The notes: generated from the letters alone by a model not told the origin. 64,000 bases of DNA from Pontibacter liquoris (GCF_022758235.1 NZ_JALEBG010000002.1:1-64000); one strand, 5' to 3'. Shown: positions 1 through 8,494, numbered from the stretch's first letter. Numbers and translations are program-made.

Positions 1-60
1 TTGATCGAAGAAGCTGTGTTACCAGCCTTCCCTTTATCCCCTTCCCTCTGAAGCGGGCTG

Positions 61-90
61 CAAAGGTAAGAACCTTTTTTCAACTTGCAA
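61..90 (-). promoter_or_regulatory. Bacteroidota-type promoter, proximal copy
   Basis: On the minus strand a -7 box TACCTTTG (61-68) is preceded after exactly 19 nt by TTG (88-90). This matches the Bacteroidota primary sigma consensus TTG-N19-TAnnTTTG. Transcription would run leftward out of the window. Confidence 0.7.
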
Positions 91-253
91 GTGCTGGAAA
101 GAAAAAAATCGAATACTTTTTTTTTGCTTTCCTTCTTTTCGGGTCACCTGCTGAAAGCCTGCACCGTGAATGTAAAAAAGCCTGCTGTCTTGCTGACCTG
201 GTTAAGTGCGTTGCCGCTGCTTTTCCTAACCCCCTTTCCTGCTGAACGGGATG

Positions 254-283
254 CAAAAGTACGAACCTTTTTCCCCTTTCCAA
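254..283 (-). promoter_or_regulatory. Bacteroidota-type promoter, distal copy
   Basis: On the minus strand a -7 box TACTTTTG (254-261) lies 19 nt downstream of TTG (281-283). It sits in the second copy of the imperfect repeat that also carries the promoter at 61-90. The pair looks like the tandem promoters typical of stable-RNA operons. Confidence 0.7.
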
Positions 284-560
284 GCAGTAGATCAAGAAAA
301 AAGACTCTGTCTTGCTAAACCTCTGAATTCCAGTCTTCTTATTTTCAGATACCCGGCTGGCATCTGCCTCCTTATTGCTTTACGCTAGAGGATAACAGCA
401 CATCGCGTTCTGTTAGTTCCGGCATTTCTTCTTTTTTCAGCTATTTTTTTCTAGTGCTTTCTTACTGCTCAAAACTGGGGTTTTATCTCCCCATTGCTGG
501 TTTGCAAAGAGACAAACAGCTTCTCTGTTTGCAGAAGTTCCATCTGGTATAGTTACTCCT

Positions 561-602
561 AAAAAAGACATGCCTACCGAAATCGCTTCGGCAGGCATGT
601 CT
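561..602 (-). terminator. Rho-independent terminator
   Basis: A 16-bp stem (arms 566-581 and 587-602, one G-U type pair, 5-nt loop) is followed on the minus strand by a run of U (A tract at 561-565 on the plus strand). It ends the tsaB-DUF2480 unit. Confidence 0.85.
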
Positions 603-637
603 CTTCTCTTTATACTATACTTTATACTATAGCTGCG

Positions 638-1150
638 TTATACAGCTTTCGGCCTTTTATATAATGGCACCGTGCTGCAAGGTTCGCCATACATCAGACT
701 ACTGGTTACCGGCAGCAGTTTGCGCATGATCTCTACATAGGCATAGGTTGGCACCGGAATACTGCCACAGCCTTTTACTACTACCTTGGCATCGCGGTAT
801 TCTTCGGGATCAATTTTCGAGATGGCTTCCTGCATGAGCGCCTGCTCCAGCGCCTCCAGGTCTCCGAATACATAGTAGTTAGCATACCCCTGCAGTTTTG
901 TTGCCAGCAACATGTAGGCCCAGGTGGGCACAATGGCATCTACCGAGCAAAGTATAGCGACGTTCTTGCCCTCGTATACCGACCAGTCGTTTTCCTTTAC
1001 AAAGGCTCTGAAATCCTTTTCGCGCAGAATCAGTCCCTGAAACAAGTTCTCTTTGATATCATATACCACCCGCTCTCCCGGATGCAGGAGCTCTTCGAGG
1101 TTTATCATAGTGAGCGCGCTTTGCGCTACTCTGTTTATTAGCTCTTCCAT
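638..1150 (-). CDS. DUF2480 family protein
   Basis: The product is a 170-residue soluble protein that I recognise as the Bacteroidota DUF2480 family; its biochemical function is unknown. Translation is placed at the ATG at 1150 (MEELINRVAQS), because a longer version would extend into tsaB and has no better start. The chosen start overlaps the tsaB stop region by a few bases, so the two genes are probably translationally coupled and share the promoter upstream of tsaB and the terminator at 561-602. Visible features are a conserved central segment with W-A-Y-M near residue 90 and a glycine/cysteine motif KGCGSIPVP near residue 128. No signal peptide or membrane segment is seen. The family call is moderately sure; no role can be given. 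Confidence 0.8.
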   Translation of the reverse strand: MEELINRVAQSALTMINLEELLHPGERVVYDIKENLFQGLILREKDFRAFVKENDWSVYEGKNVAILCSVDAIVPTWAYMLLATKLQGYANYYVFGDLEALEQALMQEAISKIDPEEYRDAKVVVKGCGSIPVPTYAYVEIMRKLLPVTSSLMYGEPCSTVPLYKRPKAV

Positions 1151-1154
1151 ATTA

Positions 1155-1856
1155 TTATACGTTAGCTGTGCTTTTGCCTGCACCTGTTATATAAACATCC
1201 TTCAGATAGAAGGGTTCATAATACGCAATATCTTCAAACTGCTGTTTGTCATACTTGGCCAGGGCTAGCTGCCCGATGGTTTTGGCCGATGGAAGTATGG
1301 CTTCTATAAATAAAGCATTCGGCTGCTCGCTAACCAAAGGCTTATACTTTGCCGCGCCGCTCCCGAAAAAGATGATGGGTTGTTGGGTTAATTTCTCCTG
1401 CAGTAAGTGCTCGTCCAGTATAACCGGTGTAACGGGCATTACCTCTTCCAACTCGTGAGTGAGCAGACAAGTATAAACTTCCATCCGGCGGGCATCCAGC
1501 ATGGGGCAGAACAGGTACTGCTCCGGATTGGGCGTGGCTGCTATAACCTGGGCTGCCAGTCCATATAAGGTAGATACTTCCAGCAGCGGAATATCCAGCG
1601 AAAAGCAAAGGCCCTTTGCCGTGGAACTGCCAATGCGCAAACCGGTGTAAGAGCCCGGCCCGCCCGAAACAGCTACCGCACTTACATCGGCCAGTGTTAG
1701 TCCGCAGTTCTCTACCAACTGCGCTACCATCACCGTAATATGCGAGGAGTGTGATTTCTCGATCTGCAGCTCTGAGGCGCCCAGCAACTGTCCTTCTTTA
1801 AACAAAGCGACAGAGCACACGGTGGTAGATGTTTCGATAGCCAGAATAACCGCCAT
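1155..1856 (-). CDS. tsaB: tRNA threonylcarbamoyladenosine biosynthesis protein TsaB
   Basis: TsaB is the scaffold partner of TsaD/TsaE in forming N6-threonylcarbamoyladenosine at position 37 of ANN-decoding tRNAs, in the cytoplasm. The 233-residue length fits the family. The N-terminal ASKHA-fold signature (AIETSTTVCSVAL, residues about 6-18) and the SGGPGSYTGLRIG block (about 63-75) are diagnostic. The start at 1856 is preceded on the minus strand by a TACCTTTG -7 box at 1881-1888. The downstream DUF2480 gene begins within 10 bp of its stop, so the two form an operon. Confidence 0.92.
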   Translation of the reverse strand: MAVILAIETSTTVCSVALFKEGQLLGASELQIEKSHSSHITVMVAQLVENCGLTLADVSAVAVSGGPGSYTGLRIGSSTAKGLCFSLDIPLLEVSTLYGLAAQVIAATPNPEQYLFCPMLDARRMEVYTCLLTHELEEVMPVTPVILDEHLLQEKLTQQPIIFFGSGAAKYKPLVSEQPNALFIEAILPSAKTIGQLALAKYDKQQFEDIAYYEPFYLKDVYITGAGKSTANV

Positions 1857-1880
1857 ACATGGTTTAATTTAAATGAACTG

Positions 1881-1888
1881 CAAAGGTA
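1881..1888 (-). promoter_or_regulatory. -7 promoter element for tsaB operon
   Basis: TACCTTTG on the minus strand, 25 nt upstream of the tsaB start. No TTG is found at the ideal 19-nt spacing, so only the -7 element is supported. Confidence 0.5.
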
Positions 1889-1937
1889 GCGCACACAAGG
1901 CAAGCAGGCAACTCTGCGGCGCTCCGGCTATAACAAA

Positions 1938-1968
1938 CGAGGGCGGTACCTTGTTAGCACCACCCTCG
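1938..1968 (-). terminator. Hairpin terminator after S41 protease gene
   Basis: CGAGGGCGGT (1938-1947) pairs with ACCACCCTCG (1959-1968) with one mismatch. A T-rich stretch follows on the minus strand. Confidence 0.6.
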
Positions 1969-1978
1969 TCTTTTATAC

Positions 1979-3646
1979 TTACTTGCCTTCTGCTTTATGC
2001 ACCTTTAAATAAGAGGCGTAGCGTTGCGGGTCGTTGAGCACCTGGCGGGCAGCCAGAATATCGGGATCATCATCAAAGGTAGCTTCAATGTAGCCTTTCT
2101 GCAGGTAGTAGCGCGAGGCGATCTCTGCTTCCAGCACTTCCTTGATCTCGGGCTTAAAGCGGATCAGGTCGTTGGCTTTGTTATGCGATACCTTTTTCTT
2201 GATGTCTTCAATGTCGGCTTTGATGTCGTCGAAGTGCTTGCCTTCTTTGGCTTCTTTAGAAAGATCATCCAGCTCGCGCTCTATATCAGTAGTATAAGAC
2301 AGATCTTTGCTGCCCAGATAGGTCATAAACTTCTGGTACTCGTCGTCTGGTAGTTTAAACTTGCTCGCGGGCGGAATGCTGGGGTGCTCCAGTTTATACT
2401 TGTTGGCGTAATCGAACAGGTAGCCTTTCAGCGCAATGGTGCGGGTAATTTCTGAATAGCTTGGCTCCTTTACTTCCACATCCGGGCTCACCCCTCCCCC
2501 ATCGTACACTACGCGGCCGGCCGCTGTTTTAAACGCTACCCGTAGCGAGTCGGCAATTTTTCCGGCGCTGCCATCGGCGTTGCGGTGGGTATAATCGATG
2601 GCCTGTATGCAGCGGCCGCTGGGTATATAATATTTGGCAGTGGTTACTTTTAGCTGGGAGTTATAAGAGAGCGGGCGCGTGGCCTGCACCAGTCCTTTGC
2701 CAAACGTGCGCTCGCCTACCAGCACGGCGCGGTCATAGTCCTGCATTACGCCGGCCACGATCTCGGCAGCCGAGGCGCTATGGGAGCTGGTAAGTATAAC
2801 CAGCGGAATGGTTTTATCCAGCGGCTCGTCCAGGGCAGTATAGGTCTTGTTCCACTCGGTTACTTTGCCTTTGGTGCTTACAATATCTTTGCCCCGGTCT
2901 ATAAATATGTTCGAGATGTTCACCGCCTCGTGCAGCAAACCGCCCGGGTTGTCGCGCAAATCGAAGATGATCTTGGTAGCGCCTTGCTCTTTGAGCTTCT
3001 GCACAGCCATTTTCACTTCCTTGGAGGCATCCATGGTAAAGCCCGAAAGCTGGAAATACCCGATCTCCTTGTCGAGCATGCCATAGTATGGCACATTGTC
3101 CACGGTAATATTAGACCGCTTCAGTTCCACCGTCTTTGATTTGGTCTGGCCATAGCTGCGCACTTCGAGTTTCACCGGCGAGTTGGCCTGCCCTTTTAAC
3201 AAGGCGCTTACCTCCTCAGTGCTTTTGTTGGTCACCGTCACGCCGTTTATTTTCAGGATCTCATCGCCAATAGCCAGGCCTGCCTTGTAAGCCGGCGAAT
3301 TCTCGTACGGCATCTGCACCACGATCTTGCCATCGCGGTTGCCGATCACGGCGCCGATGCCGCCGTATTGCCCGGTGGTCATGGTGCGGAAATCTTCAAT
3401 ATCGTCTTCGGGTATATAGTTGGTATAGGGGTCCAGCGACTTAAGCATGGCATCGATGCCGGTGCGCATGAGCTGGGCGGGGGGCACATCGTCCACGTAA
3501 AACGTGTTTACCTCTTTAAAGAGCGTGGCAAAAACATCCAGGTTCTTGGCAATTTCAAAATAGCGCTCTGAGTCAGCATCTTTAAAGGAGAAAAGGCCGA
3601 GACCCAGGCAGCCTGCCAGCACAACGGCAATAGACTTCTTATACAT
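1979..3646 (-). CDS. S41 family C-terminal processing protease
   Basis: A 555-residue periplasmic serine protease of the CtpA/Prc type, which degrades or trims proteins from their C-termini. The N-terminus is a hydrophobic export signal (residues 1-20). A PDZ domain follows at about 90-175 (GIGAVIG, then INGVTVTNKSTEE). The S41 catalytic core has the serine block SHSASAAEIVAG near 287-298 and the lysine block GERTFGKGLVQ near 310-320, the expected Ser-Lys dyad. The C-terminal 170 residues are charged and helical, as in Bacteroidota homologues. It is transcribed alone, ending in the hairpin at 1938-1968; rnpA lies 30 bp upstream on the same strand and could be co-transcribed. Its substrate cannot be read from the sequence. 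Confidence 0.9.
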   Translation of the reverse strand: MYKKSIAVVLAGCLGLGLFSFKDADSERYFEIAKNLDVFATLFKEVNTFYVDDVPPAQLMRTGIDAMLKSLDPYTNYIPEDDIEDFRTMTTGQYGGIGAVIGNRDGKIVVQMPYENSPAYKAGLAIGDEILKINGVTVTNKSTEEVSALLKGQANSPVKLEVRSYGQTKSKTVELKRSNITVDNVPYYGMLDKEIGYFQLSGFTMDASKEVKMAVQKLKEQGATKIIFDLRDNPGGLLHEAVNISNIFIDRGKDIVSTKGKVTEWNKTYTALDEPLDKTIPLVILTSSHSASAAEIVAGVMQDYDRAVLVGERTFGKGLVQATRPLSYNSQLKVTTAKYYIPSGRCIQAIDYTHRNADGSAGKIADSLRVAFKTAAGRVVYDGGGVSPDVEVKEPSYSEITRTIALKGYLFDYANKYKLEHPSIPPASKFKLPDDEYQKFMTYLGSKDLSYTTDIERELDDLSKEAKEGKHFDDIKADIEDIKKKVSHNKANDLIRFKPEIKEVLEAEIASRYYLQKGYIEATFDDDPDILAARQVLNDPQRYASYLKVHKAEGK

Positions 3647-3675
3647 AAATTTCGGGTTTGGGGGGAGGCGTGAGA

Positions 3676-4086
3676 CTATTTATTCAAACAACGTTCTAAA
3701 CCGGAAATTAGTTTTTTTTGAATTGTGGCAAAGGATTTTTTTTCTTTTCCAATATAGAGGATGCCTAGCAAGCCAGGAGCCTGCTCCGGATTCTGGGTGA
3801 GCAGGTGCTTGTTAAGGCGGTAGGCTTCGCGCATTTGCCGCTTGAGACGGTTGCGGTCGGTGGCGCGTTTAAAGTAACGCTTGGAAACAGAAATAAGCAC
3901 CTGGGTTGCACCAGGTGGCAGGTCGGGCGGCGTGCCGTACACGAACCGCAGCGGATACAAATTAAAAGAAGAACCCTTGCTGAAGAGCAGCGCAATAAGG
4001 CGCTTGCTGCACAAGTGTTCTTCTTTCGAAAATGTATAGGAAACAGGCTGCTCTGCTTGATGCGCGTTAGCGGGCTCGTTATGCAT
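3676..4086 (-). CDS. rnpA: Ribonuclease P protein component
   Basis: RnpA is the basic protein subunit that helps the RNase P RNA bind precursor tRNA and mature its 5' end. The 136-residue product has the family signature with the conserved RNR box (TDRNRLKRQMREAYR, residues about 73-87) and the upstream VSKRYFKRA segment. It carries about 15 extra N-terminal residues, but no internal ATG offers a shorter alternative. Unlike the classical arrangement, no rpmH gene is visible upstream; about 480 bp of gene-free sequence with a tandem repeat lies there. The S41 protease follows after 29 bp on the same strand. Confidence 0.9.
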   Translation of the reverse strand: MHNEPANAHQAEQPVSYTFSKEEHLCSKRLIALLFSKGSSFNLYPLRFVYGTPPDLPPGATQVLISVSKRYFKRATDRNRLKRQMREAYRLNKHLLTQNPEQAPGLLGILYIGKEKKSFATIQKKLISGLERCLNK

Positions 4087-4370
4087 GAGCGGCTACGGAT
4101 AAGCAAAGCGCATCCCGCAGGGGACTACGCCTTGTGTTTTCTTTCGTCAGAAACGGTCAGTCTCTTTCTGCCTTTGGCTCTTCTGCTGGCCAATACTCTT
4201 CTACCGTTAGCGGTCTCCATTCTAGATCGGAAGCCGTGCTTATTTCTTCTTTTTCTCTGAGAAGGCTGGAATGTTCTTTTCATCGTATGCCAATGGTTTT
4301 ATTATGGCCTGCAAAATTAAGGAAGCTTTTGATATTATCAAACCCTACTTCCGTTTTTTTGCTAAATACT

Positions 4371-4426
4371 TGTTGGTTGATGATTGTTGGTTGATGATTG
4401 TTGGTTGATGATTGTTGGTTGATGAT
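4371..4426. repeat. 14-bp tandem repeat, four copies
   Basis: The unit TGTTGGTTGATGAT is repeated four times perfectly from 4371 to 4426 in the gap between rnpA and the M61 peptidase gene. A related inverted segment with CAACAATT and CAACCAACAATCC lies at about 4541-4566, just before the peptidase start. Confidence 0.9.
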
Positions 4427-4570
4427 TGTTTTACTATTTATTTTTCTGAACTATAACGATAGCCTGTATCTTGATTTAAAATCCTGTAAACACAGCACGC
4501 ATCATTCAGGTACAACAGTTTGGTTATTCAGCCATTTAACAATCAACAATTAGCAACCAACAATCCAAGT

Positions 4571-6286
4571 ATGATCTCCTACCACCTGAGCTATACGTCG
4601 GCGCTCTCCCACTTTGTAGACATCCGCATCGAAATAACCGGCAACACGCAGCAGCAGCTATACTTACAATTGCCGGCCTGGCGCCCGGGTCGTTACGAGC
4701 TGCAGCATTTCGCCCAGAAGCTGCGCGGCATTTCGGCCAGTGCCAATGGCCAGCAACTCCCGCTGGCAAAAGTGACCAAAGACCGCTGGCTGGTGCAAGC
4801 CGCCGGTGCGGAAACGGTTGTGCTCACCTATAGCTTCTTTGCGCGCCAGATGGATGCCGGCGGTTCGTGGCTGGATGAGGAGCAGTTATACCTGAACCCG
4901 ATCAATTGCCTGATGGCGGTGGAAGGGCGCGAGCAGGAGCCTTGCCAGGTAACCCTGGCCATCCCTGAAGACTGGCAGATTGCCTGCGGCTTACCCGAAA
5001 TTGCGAAACATACGCTGCAAGCTGCCAATTACGATGAATTGGTTGATAGCCCGTTTATAGCCAGCGGCTCTTTGCAACAGGCCACTTATATGGTAGGCGC
5101 CACCACATTCCATATCTGGTTTCAAGGCGATTGCCAGCCCGATTGGAAGAAGATCATCCCTGACTTTGAAGCCTTTACCAGGGCACAGCTCGAGGTGTTT
5201 GGTGATTTCCCGGTGCCGGTGTACCATTTTCTTAATCTTATACTTCCTTACCGCACCTACCACGGTGTGGAGCACAGCCACTCTACCGTGATCACGCTGG
5301 GGCCAAGCGAGCTGCTCATGACACCGAGCCTGTACCAGGAGCTGGTGGGCGTGAGCTCGCACGAGCTGTTTCATACCTGGAACATCAAAAAGATACGCCC
5401 CAAGGAAATGCTGCCCTACAACTTTGCGCAGGAAAACTACTTTAAAACCGGCTACGTGGCCGAAGGCGTCACTACTTACTATGGCGATTACATGCTGGCC
5501 CGGTCAGGCTTTTTTACGGCGGAGGCCTACTTTGAGGAGCTAAACAAAACCCTGCAGCGCTACTTTGCCGACGACAGCCGCCACAACCTTTCAGTGGCCG
5601 ATTCGTCCTTCGACCTGTGGCTGGATGGCTATAAACCCGGCATTCCGGACCGCAAGGTATCCATTTACATCAAAGGTGCACTAACGGCCCTGCTCCTGGA
5701 TCTGCAGCTGCGCCAGGCAACGGATAATAAAACAAGTATGGACACGGTGATGCGGCAGCTTTGGGAGCGCTTCGGCAAAACCGGTGCCGGCTATACCGAA
5801 CAGGACTATGCCCAGCTGGTGGATGAAGTGGCCGGCCAGTCCTTTCAGGCCTACTTCGATAACTATATCAATGGCACAGCGCCAATAGAACCTGCCTTGA
5901 AAGAGGCGTTATACTTTGTAGGCTGCACCCTGAAAGAAGCACCCAACGCGCTGCTGCACGAAGGCCGCTATGGCATGAAGATAAGCTCCGAAGGAAGTAT
6001 AAAGGTAACTGCCGTGGCGCCGGGCTCCCCGGCCAGCGATGTACTAAGTATAGACGATGAACTGGTGGCCCTGAACGGGCGCAAACTCGAAAACAACCTG
6101 CAACAGCTGCTGGCCCTGCAGCCACAGGAGGTAGAGCTGGTGCTGTTCCGCAATAAACAGCTGCATGTGGTGCGGCTGGAGCCTACCGCCCAAACTTACT
6201 TCAACAAGTATACGATCGAAAAGCGCGCTGACGCCTCCGAAGCAGAAAAGCAGCACTTTAAACTGTGGCTGAACCAGGCATTCTAA
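4571..6286 (+). CDS. M61 family metallopeptidase with PDZ domain
   Basis: A 571-residue zinc aminopeptidase-like protein of the M61 (glycyl aminopeptidase) family. The zinc site HELFH is at residues 264-268 within SSHELFHTWNIKKIRP, the diagnostic M61 motif, and the third ligand region EGVTTYYGDYM follows near 298. The N-terminal 200 residues form the family beta-rich domain, and a C-terminal PDZ domain (VTAVAPGSPASDVLSIDDELVAL) is at about 480-545. The ATG at 4571 was chosen because the protein family begins with this segment; an upstream in-frame ATG at 4520 would add 17 residues rich in N and Q from the repeat-like leader. No clear signal peptide is seen, so its compartment is uncertain. 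Confidence 0.88.
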   Translation: MISYHLSYTSALSHFVDIRIEITGNTQQQLYLQLPAWRPGRYELQHFAQKLRGISASANGQQLPLAKVTKDRWLVQAAGAETVVLTYSFFARQMDAGGSWLDEEQLYLNPINCLMAVEGREQEPCQVTLAIPEDWQIACGLPEIAKHTLQAANYDELVDSPFIASGSLQQATYMVGATTFHIWFQGDCQPDWKKIIPDFEAFTRAQLEVFGDFPVPVYHFLNLILPYRTYHGVEHSHSTVITLGPSELLMTPSLYQELVGVSSHELFHTWNIKKIRPKEMLPYNFAQENYFKTGYVAEGVTTYYGDYMLARSGFFTAEAYFEELNKTLQRYFADDSRHNLSVADSSFDLWLDGYKPGIPDRKVSIYIKGALTALLLDLQLRQATDNKTSMDTVMRQLWERFGKTGAGYTEQDYAQLVDEVAGQSFQAYFDNYINGTAPIEPALKEALYFVGCTLKEAPNALLHEGRYGMKISSEGSIKVTAVAPGSPASDVLSIDDELVALNGRKLENNLQQLLALQPQEVELVLFRNKQLHVVRLEPTAQTYFNKYTIEKRADASEAEKQHFKLWLNQAF

Positions 6287-6374
6287 GCCCCGCCCTACAA
6301 CTGGGAAAATAAAGTGGGCGCCTGCTGCTTTCAGCCTACTGGTAAGTATAGGCAGCCGCAACGTATAAACAAAA

Positions 6375-6405
6375 AGAGAGGAAAACCGGATAGGTCTTCC
6401 TCTCT
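6375..6405. terminator. Bidirectional terminator between convergent genes
   Basis: A 9-bp perfect stem (AGAGAGGAA at 6375-6383, TTCCTCTCT at 6397-6405) is flanked by A-rich sequence on the left and T-rich on the right. It can serve the M61 gene and the small gene at 6444-6644. Confidence 0.65.
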
Positions 6406-6443
6406 CTATAATTTTCATAGTTTACTTTGTGCGTAGGGCAATC

Positions 6444-6644
6444 TTACTTTTTATCGTAGGGCGTGTTATTGCCCCCTTTTGCAAGATTGCGGTTTGGGTT
6501 TTGTACTTTGGTGGCGTCGTTATTTAATGCGTTTCTGTTAGGATTGTCTTCAATATTCCCCATCAGTTTATGGGGATCCTCGCCTTGCGGGTTGTTTTTC
6601 TTCAACTCGTTCAGGTCTTTTTTGCTTTCGTTCTTTGTGCTCAT
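6444..6644 (-). CDS. Small hydrophilic protein, unknown
   Basis: A 66-residue Asn/Lys/Asp-rich protein without cysteines, membrane segment or signal peptide. It resembles intrinsically disordered stress-type small proteins, but I do not recognise a family. A purine-rich AGGAG lies a few bases before the ATG on the minus strand, which is stronger than usual for this genome and supports translation. Convergent with the M61 gene through the terminator at 6375-6405. An ORF on the opposite strand over the same bases encodes a hydrophobic, Phe/Leu-rich peptide and looks like a shadow. Confidence 0.6.
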   Translation of the reverse strand: MSTKNESKKDLNELKKNNPQGEDPHKLMGNIEDNPNRNALNNDATKVQNPNRNLAKGGNNTPYDKK

Positions 6645-6807
6645 AGTCCTATCTCCTCGTTGATATCTATTTGTTTTTACCGCCTGCGCCTTTATTTTGT
6701 TACAATTACTTTCAAATACTTCGCTAAAACCATCCTATTCTTGCCCTGCACTCTGTTTTACTTTCTGGCGCCCGGGCGCACCAGGTTCAGGGCTAAGGGC
6801 TAAAAGC

Positions 6808-6839
6808 AGAAAAGCCGCTGATTTCTCAGCGGCTTTTCT
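6808..6839 (-). terminator. Rho-independent terminator of PfkB kinase gene
   Basis: A perfect 14-bp stem AGAAAAGCCGCTGA / TCAGCGGCTTTTCT with a TTTC loop, located 23 bp past the kinase stop codon. Confidence 0.88.
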
Positions 6840-6861
6840 GTGCAAGTATAACGTATCGTAA

Positions 6862-7788
6862 TTACTGTATTTCCTGTGTATCAAAGCGTACCAGTTCCAC
6901 AAACCGCTGCACGCGGGCATCAATTTCTTCCTGCGTCAGGTTCTTCAGGCGTTCTGTTCCAAATTTCTCCACGCAAAACGAGGCCAGGGCCGAACCATGG
7001 ATCACGGCGCGTTTCATGTTCTCAAAACTGATGTCGCCGGTGCTGGCCAGGTAACCGATAAAGCCGCCGGCAAACGTATCGCCTGCACCGGTCGGGTCAA
7101 ACACTTCTTCCAGCGGCAGGGCCGGGGCAAAAAACACTTTATCGTCGTTGAACAACAGGGCGCCGTGCTCGCCTTTTTTGATGATGAGAAACTTTGGCCC
7201 CATGGCCATGATCTTTTTGGCCGCTTTTACCAGCGAGTACTCGCCGCTCAGCTGGCGGGCCTCCTCGTCGTTGATCGACAGCACATCTACCAGCGCCATC
7301 GTGGCTTTCAGCTCGTCCAGGGCAATGTCCATCCAGAAGTTCATGGTGTCCATCACGATTAGTTTCGGACGCTTGGTCAGGCGCTCGATCACCGTTTTCT
7401 GCACCTGCGGGGCCAGGTTGCCCAGCATCAGGAACTCGCAGCCTTGGTAACTTTCCGGGATGATCGGGTCGAAATCGCCCAGCACGTTGAGCTCCGTTAC
7501 CAGCGTTTCGCGGCTGTTCATATCGTTAAAATAGCGGCCCGACCAGAAGAAAGACTTTTCGTTTTCCTTTACCTGTACGCCTTCGGTGCTGATGTTGCGC
7601 GTGTGCATCAGGCTGATGTGGTCCTGGTCAAAATCGCCACCCACTACCGACACGACATTTACCGGCGCTACAAAGTAGGAGGCCGACAAAGAAATGTACG
7701 TTGCCGCACCACCTACAATTTTATCTGTTTTTCCGAAGGGTGTCTCCAGCGCATCAAACGCCATCGAACCAACTACTGTTAAGCTCAT
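6862..7788 (-). CDS. PfkB family sugar/nucleoside kinase
   Basis: A 308-residue ribokinase-fold kinase transferring ATP phosphate to a hydroxymethyl group of a sugar or nucleoside; the substrate is not predictable with confidence. The PfkB signature 2 with the catalytic aspartate (DPTGAGDTFAGG) is at about 232-243, and the N-terminal glycine-rich GGAATYISLSAS segment (residues 26-37) is the signature 1 region. Many Bacteroidota copies are annotated as adenosine kinase or ribokinase-like. The gene stands alone between tRNA-His and its own terminator at 6808-6839. The upstream leader contains the AT-rich sequence TTGATTGTTAAATTG, which recurs near other starts here. Confidence 0.85.
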   Translation of the reverse strand: MSLTVVGSMAFDALETPFGKTDKIVGGAATYISLSASYFVAPVNVVSVVGGDFDQDHISLMHTRNISTEGVQVKENEKSFFWSGRYFNDMNSRETLVTELNVLGDFDPIIPESYQGCEFLMLGNLAPQVQKTVIERLTKRPKLIVMDTMNFWMDIALDELKATMALVDVLSINDEEARQLSGEYSLVKAAKKIMAMGPKFLIIKKGEHGALLFNDDKVFFAPALPLEEVFDPTGAGDTFAGGFIGYLASTGDISFENMKRAVIHGSALASFCVEKFGTERLKNLTQEEIDARVQRFVELVRFDTQEIQ

Positions 7789-7901
7789 ATCCTTTAATTG
7801 TTGATTGTTAAATTGTTTAATTGTTAAAGGGCTGTGACAACAAAAAATTCATTACCAACAACTTAAAAGTTCAGCCATTCAGCAACTTACCATAAATAAA
7901 A

Positions 7902-7930
7902 AAGCCCCTGAAGGTTTGCTTCAAGGGCTT
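7902..7930 (-). terminator. Terminator of tRNA-His
   Basis: AAGCCCCTGAAG (7902-7913) pairs with CTTCAAGGGCTT (7919-7930) with one mismatch and a 5-nt loop. On the minus strand it is followed by a U-rich stretch. It directly abuts the tRNA 3' end. Confidence 0.75.
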
Positions 7931-8007
7931 GGGGTGGAAGATGGGGCTCGAACCCACGACCCCCAGAATCACAATCTGGTGCTCTAACCGACTGAGCTAC
8001 AACCACC
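7931..8007 (-). tRNA. tRNA-His (anticodon GTG)
   Basis: Read on the minus strand, the sequence folds as a cloverleaf with D stem GCTC/GAGC, anticodon stem CCAGA/TCTGG around the loop TTGTGAT (anticodon GTG, His), and T arm GTGGG-TTCGAGC-CCCAT. The extra 5' G (G-1, at 8007) opposite C73 is the histidine identity feature. A CCA appears to be encoded (7932-7930). Odd point: in the acceptor stem GTGGTTG against CTTCCAC, pairs 5-68 and 6-67 are U-U, two adjacent mismatches. Confidence 0.9.
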
Positions 8008-8125
8008 GTGTTTGAGAGTGCAAATATACGGGCCGTTTTGTTAATTACAATACGTATTACGCATTTTTGGTTAAAATTTTTATCGCTTTTGCTCTGTATA
8101 AAGTAAATACTTCAGCTAAAGGGAT

Positions 8126-8494
8126 TTACTTGCTCAGCTTATGTCCACACCAGGGGCAGTAGTTGATCACCACCATAGACGCGCCTCCGTCATGTATGGG
8201 AATACCGTACAGGCCCTCGTCCCACTTGTTGATGATCACGTCCGGATCATCATACTTTATCTCCCCTTCTTCGTCCAGGCTCTGGTATACTTTGTCGGCC
8301 AGCATCAGGCAGCAGTAGCTTTCGAAGTCAAAGCCTTTGGCCTTCAACTTTTCGGCAGTAGCCCAGTTGTAGCACGCCTCGTCGTCGTGGATGGCCTCTA
8401 TATAAGCGTCATACTCCTCCGAAGCAGTTACCGCTTCCGGCAGCTCCTTCCCGAAAAAGCGTGCGTGCAGTTCTTTAAACTTCTCCAGCTCCAT
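8126..8494 (-). CDS. Hypothetical protein with C-terminal CPWCG knuckle
   Basis: A 122-residue acidic protein of unknown function. Its C-terminus ends in YCPWCGHKLSK (about 112-122), a single CxxC knuckle of the kind found in half zinc ribbons. Two adjacent cysteines occur near residue 60 (SYCCLMLADK). It is cytoplasmic by appearance. It lies 3 bp downstream of the dihydroorotase gene and is almost certainly in its operon. I do not assign a function. Confidence 0.7.
   Translation of the reverse strand: MELEKFKELHARFFGKELPEAVTASEEYDAYIEAIHDDEACYNWATAEKLKAKGFDFESYCCLMLADKVYQSLDEEGEIKYDDPDVIINKWDEGLYGIPIHDGGASMVVINYCPWCGHKLSK

Larger units (their letters stand above)
1..560. other. Gene-free leader region with tandem leftward promoters
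   Basis: No credible coding sequence is seen here. The stretch holds two copies of an imperfect repeat of about 45 bp (roughly 38-80 and 231-275), each containing a canonical Bacteroidota promoter on the minus strand. The strong, duplicated promoters and the lack of an ORF suggest the upstream leader of a highly expressed operon, for example rRNA, that lies left of the window. That assignment is inference because the operon itself is not visible. Nothing recognisable was seen between 300 and 560. Confidence 0.5.

Noticed and set aside
4371..4426. CRISPR array
   Set aside because: The 14-bp units are adjacent with no spacers, and no cas gene is in the window.
3676..4570. Chromosome origin next to rnpA
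   Set aside because: No dnaA, rpmH or clustered DnaA boxes are visible; the AT-rich stretch is short.
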